64,000 nt of DNA from JAJDTQ01 sp965204235 (GTDB lineage: Bacteria > Desulfobacterota > Binatia > UBA9968 > JAJDTQ01), in NCBI GenBank assembly GCA_965204235.1, contig OZ241979.1, positions 2,046,001 to 2,110,000 of the forward strand, in the 5' to 3' direction. The notes beneath the pieces were generated by a model. It did no database searches, was not told the origin of the DNA, and saw only the letters and a list, made by a program, of their open reading frames with translations. Of the stretch, positions 7,911 to 16,795 are shown piece after piece (position 1 is the stretch's first letter; each line of letters starts with the position of its first letter). A program made the position numbers and the translations under genes.

Positions 7911-9454
7911 CTATGCCGCCAGCCTCTCGTTCAACTCCGCCATCAACGGCCGGAGCGCGTCGCCGAACAGTGCGTGCGCTCGCCCCAGGCTCCCCTGCTG
8001 GCCGAACCAGCTGGTCTCGAAGTCCGCGGGTTCTATGGCGAGGCTGGAGGCGATGTGGGCGGCCATGCGGTCCAGCCACTCGCGCTGTTCGGGCGTGAAG
8101 GTGTTGTCCGCGTCCCGTTCGGCAAGCCATGCGCGGTAGCGTTCCCGCGACTCGTCGCGGTAGGGCATGAGGGTAAAGCTCGGCAGCATCGCGCCGCGCA
8201 TGAGGTTCACCAGGTCGGGGAGCGGCTCCCCGCCGGCACCCTTCACCTTGGCCGGTTCCGCGGCCTCGAAGGCGCGCCATAGCTGGACCGGCGTGGCCGA
8301 AAGCGGCGGGCGGGCCAGCGCGTCCCGCAAACGGCGCAGGTCCGTGAGGGACAACCTGAGCGGTCGGCTGCCGGCGTAGATCGCCTGGAGCGCGGTCAGT
8401 TCGTCCCGGTGCTCGTCGATCCAGGCGCGGAAGTCCTGCACCTTGCCCCTTGCCTTCTCCACCGCGGCGGCGTCGAAGCCGGAATAGAGCGCTTCGTCGA
8501 TGGTGCGGCGGTCGATGGTCTGCTCGTTCTGCCGGCGGATCTCCAGGATACGGCGGCGGAGGGCCGGTTTCAGGAACGGGGTCACGGCCTCGCGGATCAG
8601 GGTCTTGGGAACCTCGCCGCGGCCAGAGAACGCCGCCGGCAGCACCTTGTCCCGGAACTGACGCAGCACGGTGCGGATCTGGCTCTCGGAGACCACGTCC
8701 CGGTCCAGGTCGTTGGCGGTGTAGGTGAGGTCGTCCTCCAGCCGCTTCAACCGCTCGGCGCGGGTCAGCTTGTTGCGCACGTCTACGAAGACGTCGTCTC
8801 CCGCGGCCTCGATGGTCGCGCCTTCCTCAGTGACCCGGGTGCGGATGCGATATACGTCGAAGTCCACGTTGACGCCGTCCGCCACCGCCTCCCAGTGGCC
8901 GTACTGCATGAGCAGGTTCTGGTTGAAGAAGCCCACGGTCTTGCCCGCGGGAGTCGCGGTGAGGCCGATCAGGAAGGCGTCGAAGTAGAGCAGCACCTGG
9001 CTCCACAGGTCGTAGATGGAGCGGTGGCACTCGTCCACGACGACGAAGTCGAAGAACTCCGGCGGGAGGGCGGCGTTGTACTCCACCCGGGGCGGCTCGC
9101 CCGCCCACGGCCCGGCCGAATCGAAGGCGGATCCTTCCTCGTTGCCTGCGTCGTACTCGACTTCTCCCCGGAGCATCGAATAGAGCCGCTGGACGGTGGT
9201 GACCACCACCTTGGCCGCGGGGTTGACGGCGTTGGCGGTGAGCCGCTGGACCGTGTAGAGCTCCGGGAACTTGCGGGCGTCGTCCGGCGGCTGGAATCCG
9301 CGAAGCCGAACCCGGACCGCAAGGGGAACTCGCGCACCGCGACGCCGCGGCCCGCGGTCAGGTCCATCTCCCCGCGATCCTGCACGCGCCAGCCCGCGGC
9401 CTCCAGCCGGGCGTCGATCTCCCGCCGTGCGAGCCTTTCGGGCGTATCCGTCAT
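7911..9454 (-). pseudogene. hsdR: Type I restriction subunit HsdR with two internal deletions
   Basis: The ATG at 9454 overlaps the DUF255 stop (ATGA). It gives about 53 residues of the HsdR N terminus (MTDTPERLARREIDARLEAA to SGFGF). Near 9298 the frame breaks. In another frame the gene resumes with QPPDDARKFPELYTVQRL, continues VVVTTVQRLYSMLRGE and keeps the DECH box (VVVDECHRSIYDLW). The nuclease domain and Walker A motif that should lie between are missing. A second, in-frame deletion follows GEVPKTLI near 8598, removing helicase motor 2. The C-terminal helical domain (REAVTPFLKPALRRRILEIR to ELNERLAA) is intact. The product cannot translocate or cut DNA. Confidence 0.9.
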
Positions 9455-11529
9455 CCCGGAGCTTCCGGGACCGCGGGGCGGGTCCGGTCCTCCTCCAGCA
9501 GCGGCTTCAGGCCCTCCCTGTCGGTCACCGGCAGGGAGCAGGTAAAGTTCCGGCACACATAGACCGTCGGCTTGCCGCCGACCTGCGATTTCCCTGCGAG
9601 CAACGGGGAGACCTCCTCCAGGCGGGCGTCCGGGCTCACCCATTGCAGGGTCTTGTTGGGCAGGTAGCTGTCCTGGACCTGCTGCGCGAGCCGGCGCGCG
9701 TCCGGGTCGTCCTTCTCCGCCACCAGGACGATCTCGTGGGGCTTCGACAGGTGGAAGTCCAGCGCCCCGAGCATGGTGGCCAGGCCGAAGGGCTGCTGCG
9801 CCATGCCGTCGTAGTGGAGGCGCAGGGTCTTCTCCGCGCGCTCCAGCAGTCCCGGTTGCCCGGTGTAGTGGTAGAGCCGCAACAGGACCAGGGCCGCCAC
9901 CGAATTGCCCGACGGTATGGAGCTGTCGAACCCGGGCTTGGTGCGGCTGATGAGCTGCTCGTGGGACTTGCCCGTATAGAAGAACCCGCCGTTCTCCTCG
10001 TCCCAGAACTCTTCCACCATGGTCCGGGCCAGGGCCGCGGACCGATCCAGCATGCGGGCTTCGGACGTGGCCTCGAACAGGTCCAGCATGCCCGCGATGA
10101 GGAACGCGTAGTCGTCCAGGTAGCCGAGCAGCTTGGCTTGGCCGTCCTTCCAGGTGTGGAGCAGCAGGCCGTTGTCGAACATGCGCGTGAAGATGAACTC
10201 CACGGTCCGCTCGCCCGCCTCGCGGATGCGGGCGTCCCCGGTGACGGCGTAGGCCGCGGCTGCCCCCGACAGCATCAGGCCGTTCCAGGACACGATGACC
10301 TTCTCGTCGCGAAAGGGCTTGACCCGCTTCTCCCGCTCGGCGAAGAGCCGCGCCCGCGACTCGGCCAGGACCGCTTCGACCTCCTCCCGTTCCCTGCCGA
10401 AGTACCGGGCAGCCTGTTCGGTGTCCAGGACGGGATGCAGTATGCTCCTGCCCTCGAAGTTGCCGAGGTCGGTGACGCCATAGACCCGGCAGAAGATCTC
10501 GGCGCGCTCCTTGCCGAGGACCTCCACGACTTCCTCCGGCGTCCACACGAAGAACTTTCCCTCGTCCCCTTCGCTGTCCGCGTCCTGGGCGGAGTAGAAC
10601 CCGCCCTCCGGCTGGTGCATCTCGCGGAGCACGTACTCCAGGGTCTCCTCCACGATGCGCTTGAAGAACGGGTCCCTGGTGATCCGATAGGCATCGGCAT
10701 AGACCTGCGCCAACTGGCCGTTGTCGTAGAGCATCTTCTCGAAGTGGGGCACGAGCCACTTGTCGTCCACGGAATAGCGGTGGAACCCGCCGCCGAGTTG
10801 GTCGTACATGCCCCCCTGCGCCATCTTCCGAAGCGTCTCGGTGATCATCTCCAGGTGCCGCGGGTTCCCCGACAGCCGGTAGGAGCGCAGGAACAGGTTA
10901 TAGACCCCGGCGTTGGGGAACTTGGGCGCCTTGCCGAAGCCGCCGTGGGTTGCATCGTAGGCCGGCGCCAGTCCTTCGGCCCCGCGGGTGACGACGCCGA
11001 CGTCCATGGACCCGGCCGTTTCCCTGAGCACGCTCATGCGGTCCAGCGCGCCCACGATCTGGTCCACGTTCCTGGCCACGTCCCGGGGCTTGGTCCGGTA
11101 GGCTTCCACCACCGCCTTCAGCACCCGCGGGAAGCCGGGCATGCCGTGGCGGTCCTCGGGCGGGTAGTAGGTGCCGCCGAAGAAAGGCTTTCCCTCGGGG
11201 GTCAGGAACACGGTCATGGGCCAGCCGCCCCGCTTGGTCAGCATCTGCACCGCGTTCATGTAGATCTCGTCCAGGTCCGGGCGTTCCTCCCGATCGACCT
11301 TGATGCTGACGAAGTTCTCGTTCATCAACGCGGCGATGGCCTCGTTCTCGAAAGACTCGGTCTCCATCACGTGGCACCAGTGACAGGCCGAGTAGCCGAT
11401 GCTGAGGAGGATCGGCTTGTCCTCCTGCCGGGCCCTGGCGAAGGCCTCCTCGCCCCAGGGATACCAGTCCACCGGGTTGTGGGCGTGTTGCAGCAGGTAG
11501 GGGCTGGTCTCCCCGGATAAGCGGTTCAT
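9451..11529 (-). CDS. DUF255 thioredoxin-domain / glycosidase-fold protein (YyaL family)
   Basis: This is a 692-residue protein, the usual family length. The N-terminal thioredoxin-like domain has the redox pair C49/C52 in SACHWCHVMETESF. The rest is the (alpha/alpha)6-barrel domain of the family (HGGFGKAPKFPN, GGFHRYSVDDKWLVPHFEKM). The start at 11529 overlaps the upstream S24-like gene by ATGA, which decides it over the ATG at 11535. The family's biochemical role is unclear; a spermatogenesis-associated homologue exists in animals. The 3' end overlaps the hsdR start and is duplicated 6 kb to the left at 3527-3622. Confidence 0.92.
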   Translation of the reverse strand: MNRLSGETSPYLLQHAHNPVDWYPWGEEAFARARQEDKPILLSIGYSACHWCHVMETESFENEAIAALMNENFVSIKVDREERPDLDEIYMNAVQMLTKRGGWPMTVFLTPEGKPFFGGTYYPPEDRHGMPGFPRVLKAVVEAYRTKPRDVARNVDQIVGALDRMSVLRETAGSMDVGVVTRGAEGLAPAYDATHGGFGKAPKFPNAGVYNLFLRSYRLSGNPRHLEMITETLRKMAQGGMYDQLGGGFHRYSVDDKWLVPHFEKMLYDNGQLAQVYADAYRITRDPFFKRIVEETLEYVLREMHQPEGGFYSAQDADSEGDEGKFFVWTPEEVVEVLGKERAEIFCRVYGVTDLGNFEGRSILHPVLDTEQAARYFGREREEVEAVLAESRARLFAEREKRVKPFRDEKVIVSWNGLMLSGAAAAYAVTGDARIREAGERTVEFIFTRMFDNGLLLHTWKDGQAKLLGYLDDYAFLIAGMLDLFEATSEARMLDRSAALARTMVEEFWDEENGGFFYTGKSHEQLISRTKPGFDSSIPSGNSVAALVLLRLYHYTGQPGLLERAEKTLRLHYDGMAQQPFGLATMLGALDFHLSKPHEIVLVAEKDDPDARRLAQQVQDSYLPNKTLQWVSPDARLEEVSPLLAGKSQVGGKPTVYVCRNFTCSLPVTDREGLKPLLEEDRTRPAVPEAPG

Positions 11530-11972
11530 GGGCATGGCTCCGAATTGCGGCCCCGGTCCGGCGGCGGGTTCCCGACGGGGCGTCCGTATTTGCGGATGAC
11601 CGCGACCACCACGCCGCGGACTTCCACCTCCCCTTCCTCGCACGCGACGGGGGCGAGCCGCCCGCCAGCGGACCGGAGCGCCACCTTCCCGGCCTCGCGA
11701 TGGAACCGCTTGACCATGACCTCGTCCCGCACCAGCGCCACCACAGTGTCCCCTTCCCGCGCCTCCGCGGTGGCCTGGACCAGGATGAGGTCGCCGTCGC
11801 AAACGTGCTCCTCCGCCAGGGCGCCGCCCCTGACACGGAACGCGAACGTGTCCGGTCGCCGCGCCAAGTCCCCGGGGACGCCCGGGGCGTCACCGGCCTC
11901 CACCGGCTCCAGGGGCGCACCCGCGGACGCCACCCCCGGCAACGGCGACTCGACGGTGTCCGGCCCGGTCAT
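11526..11972 (-). CDS. S24/LexA-like peptidase-fold protein lacking the catalytic serine
   Basis: The 148 residues match the C-terminal self-cleavage domain of LexA/UmuD (FRVRGGALAEEHVCDGDLIL, then DTVVALVRDEVMVKRFHREA). The position of the LexA serine in G-x-S-M is alanine here (RGGALAEEH), while the lysine of MVKRF is kept, so autocleavage is not expected. There is no N-terminal HTH; the first 35 residues are Pro/Gly/Ala-rich and probably disordered. It is translationally coupled to the DUF255 gene downstream. It may be a dead S24 regulator or a protein-interaction module. Confidence 0.8.
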   Translation of the reverse strand: MTGPDTVESPLPGVASAGAPLEPVEAGDAPGVPGDLARRPDTFAFRVRGGALAEEHVCDGDLILVQATAEAREGDTVVALVRDEVMVKRFHREAGKVALRSAGGRLAPVACEEGEVEVRGVVVAVIRKYGRPVGNPPPDRGRNSEPCP

Positions 11973-11994
11973 GGGACCATACTACCAGCCCGCC

Positions 11995-12270
11995 GAACCG
12001 ATGCCACCTCTGGGAAACCCTGAAGGCTCTTCAGGATTTCGTGTGGGTTGTCCCACTCCGCTCCTCTCACAGCGGAGAACTCCGATCCGATCCCCTCCCC
12101 CCTTGAGGGGGAGGGTTAGGGAGGGGGGCCTCCGTGTCACCGAACCCATCGGCGCCAGCGCCAACGGACAGACGGCTGAAACGAGTTGGGCCACCCCTTG
12201 TCCCTCCTCCTCAAGGGGGGAGGAACGTTACGCCGTGACACCCTGCTTGCTCCCATGGGAGGCCGCGTCG
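11995..12270. repeat. MITE-like GC-rich intergenic repeat, copy 1
   Basis: This fills the 329 bp between two genes. It is bounded by inverted arms reading CCCCTCCCCCCTTGAGGGGG (near 12091) and the reverse equivalent near 12212. The inner segment (GACAGACGGCTGAAACG and neighbours) is shared in opposite orientation with 47880-48080. A TTTCGTGTGGGTT motif stands at its left, as beside other copies. It has no coding content. Confidence 0.75.
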
Positions 12271-12301
12271 GCGTCACCGGGTCCGCAGCGCGCTCTACCC
12301 G

Positions 12302-14878
12302 CTAACCCGCGGGCGCCGCGAACCTCCGCACGAACACCTCGCACAGGAACAGCAGCGCCGCGGCCATCATCGTATATGCGCGCAGCGGCTCCGTCGAGAC
12401 CACGCGCCTGCCCGCGGGCGCCCGGGCCAGGCCTTCCGGGTTGACCTCGCCTCCGGTGGCGTCGGCCAGGGACGCCAGGAGCTCCCGGTTGAAACGCCCC
12501 CTGGGCGCCTCCGTGCCCGGGGCGTACGCAAGCGTGTAGCCCAGGGGAGGATAGCGGACGGACGCGCCGGTCCGCTTCTCGGTGACCTCGATCCGGTACG
12601 CCCCCGGCGCCGTTGCGGGGAACTCCGCACGGTGGTGGCCGGGAGCCAGGCGCCGCATGACGCCGGAGCCCTCCGTCGCCGGTCCCTCGAAAGCGAACAT
12701 CAAAGCGCCGTCCCGGACCTCATGCCAGGCATAGAAGTCCACCACGATGCCGCGGCCGGAGGGATTGATCCGTACCTCGTGGGCCGGCGCCGGGTCCGGC
12801 CTCGGGGCGAGCCAGTCGAGCATCCGGGACCAGAAGTCGTCCACCCCGTCCCAATCGAGCCACGACCGGGTCCAGCCGCCGTGGAAGTCCGCCATGAACG
12901 CCGCGGCCCTTCCCTTGCCGTAGCGCCAGGAGGCCACCAGCGGAAGTTCGCCGCCCGGACCGCCGCGGACGGAGACGTCGGTCACCGCGCCGGGCCTGGT
13001 CCGCGCGCTTACCCATCCGGTGAGCCTCGGGAACGAGCGCTCCGGGAAGTCCTCGAAGATCCGCGTCTGCGCGGTCAGCACCGGCTGGCCGCCCGGCTCG
13101 TCGGGTCTGGATGGGGCCGCCTTCTCCTGCAACTCGCTCAGCACGATCCGCGGCAGCGACGACGCGTCGTAGGTATGATGGAACGCGCCTCCGCCGCGCC
13201 GGGCCACGCGCCGGAGCAGGGCGACGTTGGCCTTGTCCCCGATGGCCACCGCGGAGACCGTGGCCTCGAGGTCCCTTCTCATGGCCGCCACCGCTTCGAG
13301 GGTGTCCGCGTCGCTGCCGCCGGTCTCGCCGTCGCTCAGGACGACGACGTGCCTGCGGTTGGCCGCGCTGCGTCCGAGCGCCTCTCCGGCCATGAGCAGC
13401 GCCGGGTGGAGACGGGTCTTGCCGCCCGGCTTGAGCTTGTCCACCCGGGCCGCGAGCGTCGGCCCCAGGGTCTCCACGCGCTGCAACGGCGACACCTCGA
13501 AGGGCGACGCGTCGAACCCCACCACCCCCAATTCGTCCTGTGGGTGCAGGGCCTTCTCCACCGCCTTCGCCGCTTTCCTGGCATGGACCAGCCGGTGGTC
13601 CAGGCGCATGCTGCCGGACTTGTCGATGACGAGCACGACGGCCCGGGTCTCCCGCGGTTTCCTCGCCGGCTCCCGGAGCTCCACCGGGAGGACCTCCGCC
13701 ACCGCGGAGCCGCGGTAGCCGCCGGGTGCAAAGCTGCCGTCCGCGCCCAGCATGACGAACCCGCCTCCACCCGCGGCATGGCGGCGGACCGATTCCGGGT
13801 AGCCCTCCGGCAGGCGCTCGCGGGGGACGTCGTTGAAGACGACCGCGGCGAAGTCCCGGGGCGCCGGCAACGGTTCGCCCGGATCCACCGAGGCCAAGTC
13901 GAACCCCTGCCGCTCGATCACCGCTTCCAGGTAGCGCCCCTGTTCCTTCCGGCCGTTCACCACGAGCACCTGCGCCCCGGACTCGACGCCGACCCAGGCC
14001 ACCGCCCGGTTGTCGTGGTCGAAACGGTCCATCTCCGGCGTCTCCGGCGCGAACTCCACCGCGAAAGGCGTGATCTCATCCCGGACCAGTGACGCCTCCA
14101 GGTCGTGGAGCCGGTAACCGGGCGCCGCGGTCACCTCCACGTGGCGCAGGCGCCGCCCCCCTCGGCTCAAGGAGAGCCGGCCCTCCACCGGCCTGTCGTT
14201 CCCGTTGTGGAGCATGACCCGGAGCCGGACCGTCTCGCCCTTCCGGCCGGCGCGGGGGGCGAGGACCCTCTCCACCGCGACGTTGGCCGCCGCGGCCCCG
14301 TCCGCGGGGATCATGGGGTGGACCGTCAGTCCCGACGCCGCCAGCCGTCCGCGCTGCCCTTCCACGCGCCCCCGGGTCTCCCACCCGTCGGTGAAGAGAT
14401 GGACCGGCCCGGCCACGGACGGGTCCGCGAGCAACGCGGCGAACAACTGCGACAGGTCGGTCTCGCCGGTCTCGATGCCGTCCGTCGGCTCTTCCCCCCG
14501 CAACCACCCGGACCAGTCCTCGACCTCCCTGGCGGCGCCGGCGAAGACGAAGAACCGGTCCTTTCCCGAACCGGTGAGCCGGTCCCGGGCCGTTCGCTCC
14601 ATCCAGGCGCGTACGGACGGTTGCACGCTGTCCGAGAGGTCGAAAGCGAGCACGACGCCCTCCGGCTCGCCCTCCCGGTAACCCTCGGCGACTCTCTGCG
14701 GCTGGGCGAGACTGGCGGCGAGCAGGACCACCACCAGGGTCCGCAGCGTGACCGCGGCGCGGGAGCCCCGACGCCAGCGCCGCCAGAAGAACGGCGACAC
14801 CGCCATCAACCACAACCATCCGGGCGCCGCGAACCCGACCCCGGCAAAGAGCGGCGCCGCTTGACTCCAAAGGCTCAT
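12302..14878 (-). CDS. Membrane-anchored VWA / glutamine-amidotransferase-like protein
   Basis: This 858-residue protein has two N-terminal membrane helices (about 17-31 and 43-58) and one at the C terminus (833-850). A first von Willebrand-like segment begins VVLAFDLSDSV near residue 75. A central region resembles class I glutamine-amidotransferase-like domains (VVFNDVPRERLP, GGGGFVMLGADGSF) without a recognisable catalytic triad. A second VWA domain carries the metal site DKSGSM near residue 418. It is the last gene of the MoxR operon, with its ATG overlapping the previous stop. The family is thought to act with MoxR ATPases as an envelope chaperone or assembly complex. Confidence 0.88.
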   Translation of the reverse strand: MSLWSQAAPLFAGVGFAAPGWLWLMAVSPFFWRRWRRGSRAAVTLRTLVVVLLAASLAQPQRVAEGYREGEPEGVVLAFDLSDSVQPSVRAWMERTARDRLTGSGKDRFFVFAGAAREVEDWSGWLRGEEPTDGIETGETDLSQLFAALLADPSVAGPVHLFTDGWETRGRVEGQRGRLAASGLTVHPMIPADGAAAANVAVERVLAPRAGRKGETVRLRVMLHNGNDRPVEGRLSLSRGGRRLRHVEVTAAPGYRLHDLEASLVRDEITPFAVEFAPETPEMDRFDHDNRAVAWVGVESGAQVLVVNGRKEQGRYLEAVIERQGFDLASVDPGEPLPAPRDFAAVVFNDVPRERLPEGYPESVRRHAAGGGGFVMLGADGSFAPGGYRGSAVAEVLPVELREPARKPRETRAVVLVIDKSGSMRLDHRLVHARKAAKAVEKALHPQDELGVVGFDASPFEVSPLQRVETLGPTLAARVDKLKPGGKTRLHPALLMAGEALGRSAANRRHVVVLSDGETGGSDADTLEAVAAMRRDLEATVSAVAIGDKANVALLRRVARRGGGAFHHTYDASSLPRIVLSELQEKAAPSRPDEPGGQPVLTAQTRIFEDFPERSFPRLTGWVSARTRPGAVTDVSVRGGPGGELPLVASWRYGKGRAAAFMADFHGGWTRSWLDWDGVDDFWSRMLDWLAPRPDPAPAHEVRINPSGRGIVVDFYAWHEVRDGALMFAFEGPATEGSGVMRRLAPGHHRAEFPATAPGAYRIEVTEKRTGASVRYPPLGYTLAYAPGTEAPRGRFNRELLASLADATGGEVNPEGLARAPAGRRVVSTEPLRAYTMMAAALLFLCEVFVRRFAAPAG

Positions 14879-16794
14879 GGCCGGTTTCGGGCCATGCCCG
14901 CGGCGCCGAACGGCCGGGCGTCCCCCGGGCCGCCTTCACCCGGACCTCGGCGCGAGGGCGTCCCGGCGTCCGGGCGCCGCCGGCGCCCCGGACCATCGAG
15001 CAGCCCCTCCAGCAGCAGCAACAGGAAAACCGCCAGCGCCCCGTAGCGCCAGAGCCGCCGGTAACCTTCCCCCTCGTCGGAAGCCCTCTCGTCGGAAGCC
15101 GCCGCCTCCGTCCCTTCGAGCGCCAGGGGCCGCGGATGCCGCAGGTCCGCCTCCTCGCGCCCCTTGAAGTTCACGCCCACGAGCCGCCGCCGGCTCCCCT
15201 GCCCGGTTGCGTACACGCCCTGGAACCGCACGGGCGCGGGAGCGTCCGAGGCTCCCCCGGGCGGGGAGCCGCGCTTCGGAGCGGGGCCGCCGTCCCTTGC
15301 CGGCGCGTGCAGCGGCCCCGAGGCCAAGTCCAGGACGTCGCCGGTGGAGCGGTTCATGCCGGTGTTTCCCTCCCGCAGCCAGCCCAGGATGTTCAACGTC
15401 AGGATGGACATGGGCAGGTTCCGCCGCCCCATGAACGGGAGCGGGTCGAAGCCGAGCACCGCGTAGCGGAACCCGTCCCGCTCGAACGCCGCAGCCAGGG
15501 TCCCCGCGGGACTCTCGATGACCGGCGCGCCGACTCCGGGTCCCAGGGGCCGCCCGTACCGCGGCCGCAGGAGCGCGAGGTTGACGTACCGGGTCCAGGC
15601 GTGGGGATCCTTCCAACCGGACACGGACGGGGCCGCCACCGGCGCTCGAAGGGACGCAAGGGGATTGCGCTCCGGCGGCAGGATGAAGAGGGCGTGGGCC
15701 GCGGGCAGGGCCGCGGGCGCAGAGAGATGGAATATCTCGACCGCCGCGGGCGCGCCGCGCCTGCCTTCGTAGGCGTCCGGCCCGACCACCTCCAGGTCCA
15801 GCCCGGGAACCCGCCGCAGGGTCGTCATCGCACGGGGCCGCGGCGACACCCCCAGGACCCGGATCCGTCCGGGTTCCGGCGGAACCGCGAACCGGCGGTC
15901 GTCCAGGGCCAGGGCGTCGCCGCCCCGGTCCCGGTCCATGTCGAGCCGGGCTTCGTAATACGGGACCTTCCGCACCTTCTCGAACACCGCCGCGGCCTTC
16001 CCGCCCGCGGGCGCGCGCACCTCCTTTCGGGCGAGCGGACGGGAACCGTCCGTCAACACCACGGCGACGGTGCGCGGGCGCGCGCCGTAATTGGTTATCT
16101 CGACCCGGGCCGAGAGGTCGTCGGACCCCAGGGAACGCCGGGACAGGTCGAGGGACGTGACCCCGAGGTTGTCCGCGGGCCGGCCCACGGAAACGGCGTG
16201 GATGACGCGGTGGGTTCCCCGTATGGGCCAGTCCGTGAGGAAGTACACCCGCGGGTAACCCCCGGCGGCTGCGAGTTGCCGGAGTCTCGGGACCTGGTCC
16301 CGCCCCCCGTCCCCCAGGTCGTAAGGGACCACCTCTTCCAGGCGCTCCCGCGCCTCGTCCGCAGAGAGGTCCCGCCCCGCGGCGCGGCCCCAGGGGACCG
16401 TGGCGTAGAGGTCCACCCGGACGCCCTCGGGCAGCCCCGCCAGGACCCTTCGGGCTTCCGCCCGGGCGAGGGCGAAACGGCTCCGCCCCTGCTCGACCGC
16501 CTGCATGCTCGCCGAGTTGTCCAGCACCACGGCCACGGGGCCGCCCGGCGGCGCGGGAACCGCGGGGTCGCCCGACGAAGCGGCCAGCAACGCGAGCAGG
16601 CATGCCTGGAGCAGGAACACGAGGGTCGTCCTCAGCCTGCGCCGGGAAACCCTCTCCGGAGCGTCCGCGCACGCACGCAGGACCAAGAGGCTCGAGAACA
16701 CCTGGCGTCTCGGTCTGCGCCCCAGGAGGTACGGGACCGCAAGCAGCGGCACGAGGCCCAATGCGTACAGGGCCGCGGGGTTCAGGAACTCCAT
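14875..16794 (-). CDS. BatA-like membrane protein with VWA domain
   Basis: The 639 residues start MEFLNPAALYALGLVPLLAV, the signature BatA N-terminal hydrophobic domain. A second helix lies at about 57-73 and a VWA core with LDNSASM at residues 93-99. A large periplasmic-type beta-rich region follows, with a last membrane helix near 584-602 (LWRYGALAVFLLLLLEGLL) and a Gly/Arg/Pro-rich tail. One base separates its ATG from the DUF58 stop, and its end overlaps the next VWA gene by ATGA. It probably sits in the inner membrane as a partner of the DUF58 and VWA proteins. Confidence 0.88.
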   Translation of the reverse strand: MEFLNPAALYALGLVPLLAVPYLLGRRPRRQVFSSLLVLRACADAPERVSRRRLRTTLVFLLQACLLALLAASSGDPAVPAPPGGPVAVVLDNSASMQAVEQGRSRFALARAEARRVLAGLPEGVRVDLYATVPWGRAAGRDLSADEARERLEEVVPYDLGDGGRDQVPRLRQLAAAGGYPRVYFLTDWPIRGTHRVIHAVSVGRPADNLGVTSLDLSRRSLGSDDLSARVEITNYGARPRTVAVVLTDGSRPLARKEVRAPAGGKAAAVFEKVRKVPYYEARLDMDRDRGGDALALDDRRFAVPPEPGRIRVLGVSPRPRAMTTLRRVPGLDLEVVGPDAYEGRRGAPAAVEIFHLSAPAALPAAHALFILPPERNPLASLRAPVAAPSVSGWKDPHAWTRYVNLALLRPRYGRPLGPGVGAPVIESPAGTLAAAFERDGFRYAVLGFDPLPFMGRRNLPMSILTLNILGWLREGNTGMNRSTGDVLDLASGPLHAPARDGGPAPKRGSPPGGASDAPAPVRFQGVYATGQGSRRRLVGVNFKGREEADLRHPRPLALEGTEAAASDERASDEGEGYRRLWRYGALAVFLLLLLEGLLDGPGRRRRPDAGTPSRRGPGEGGPGDARPFGAAGMARNRP

Positions 16795-16795
16795 G

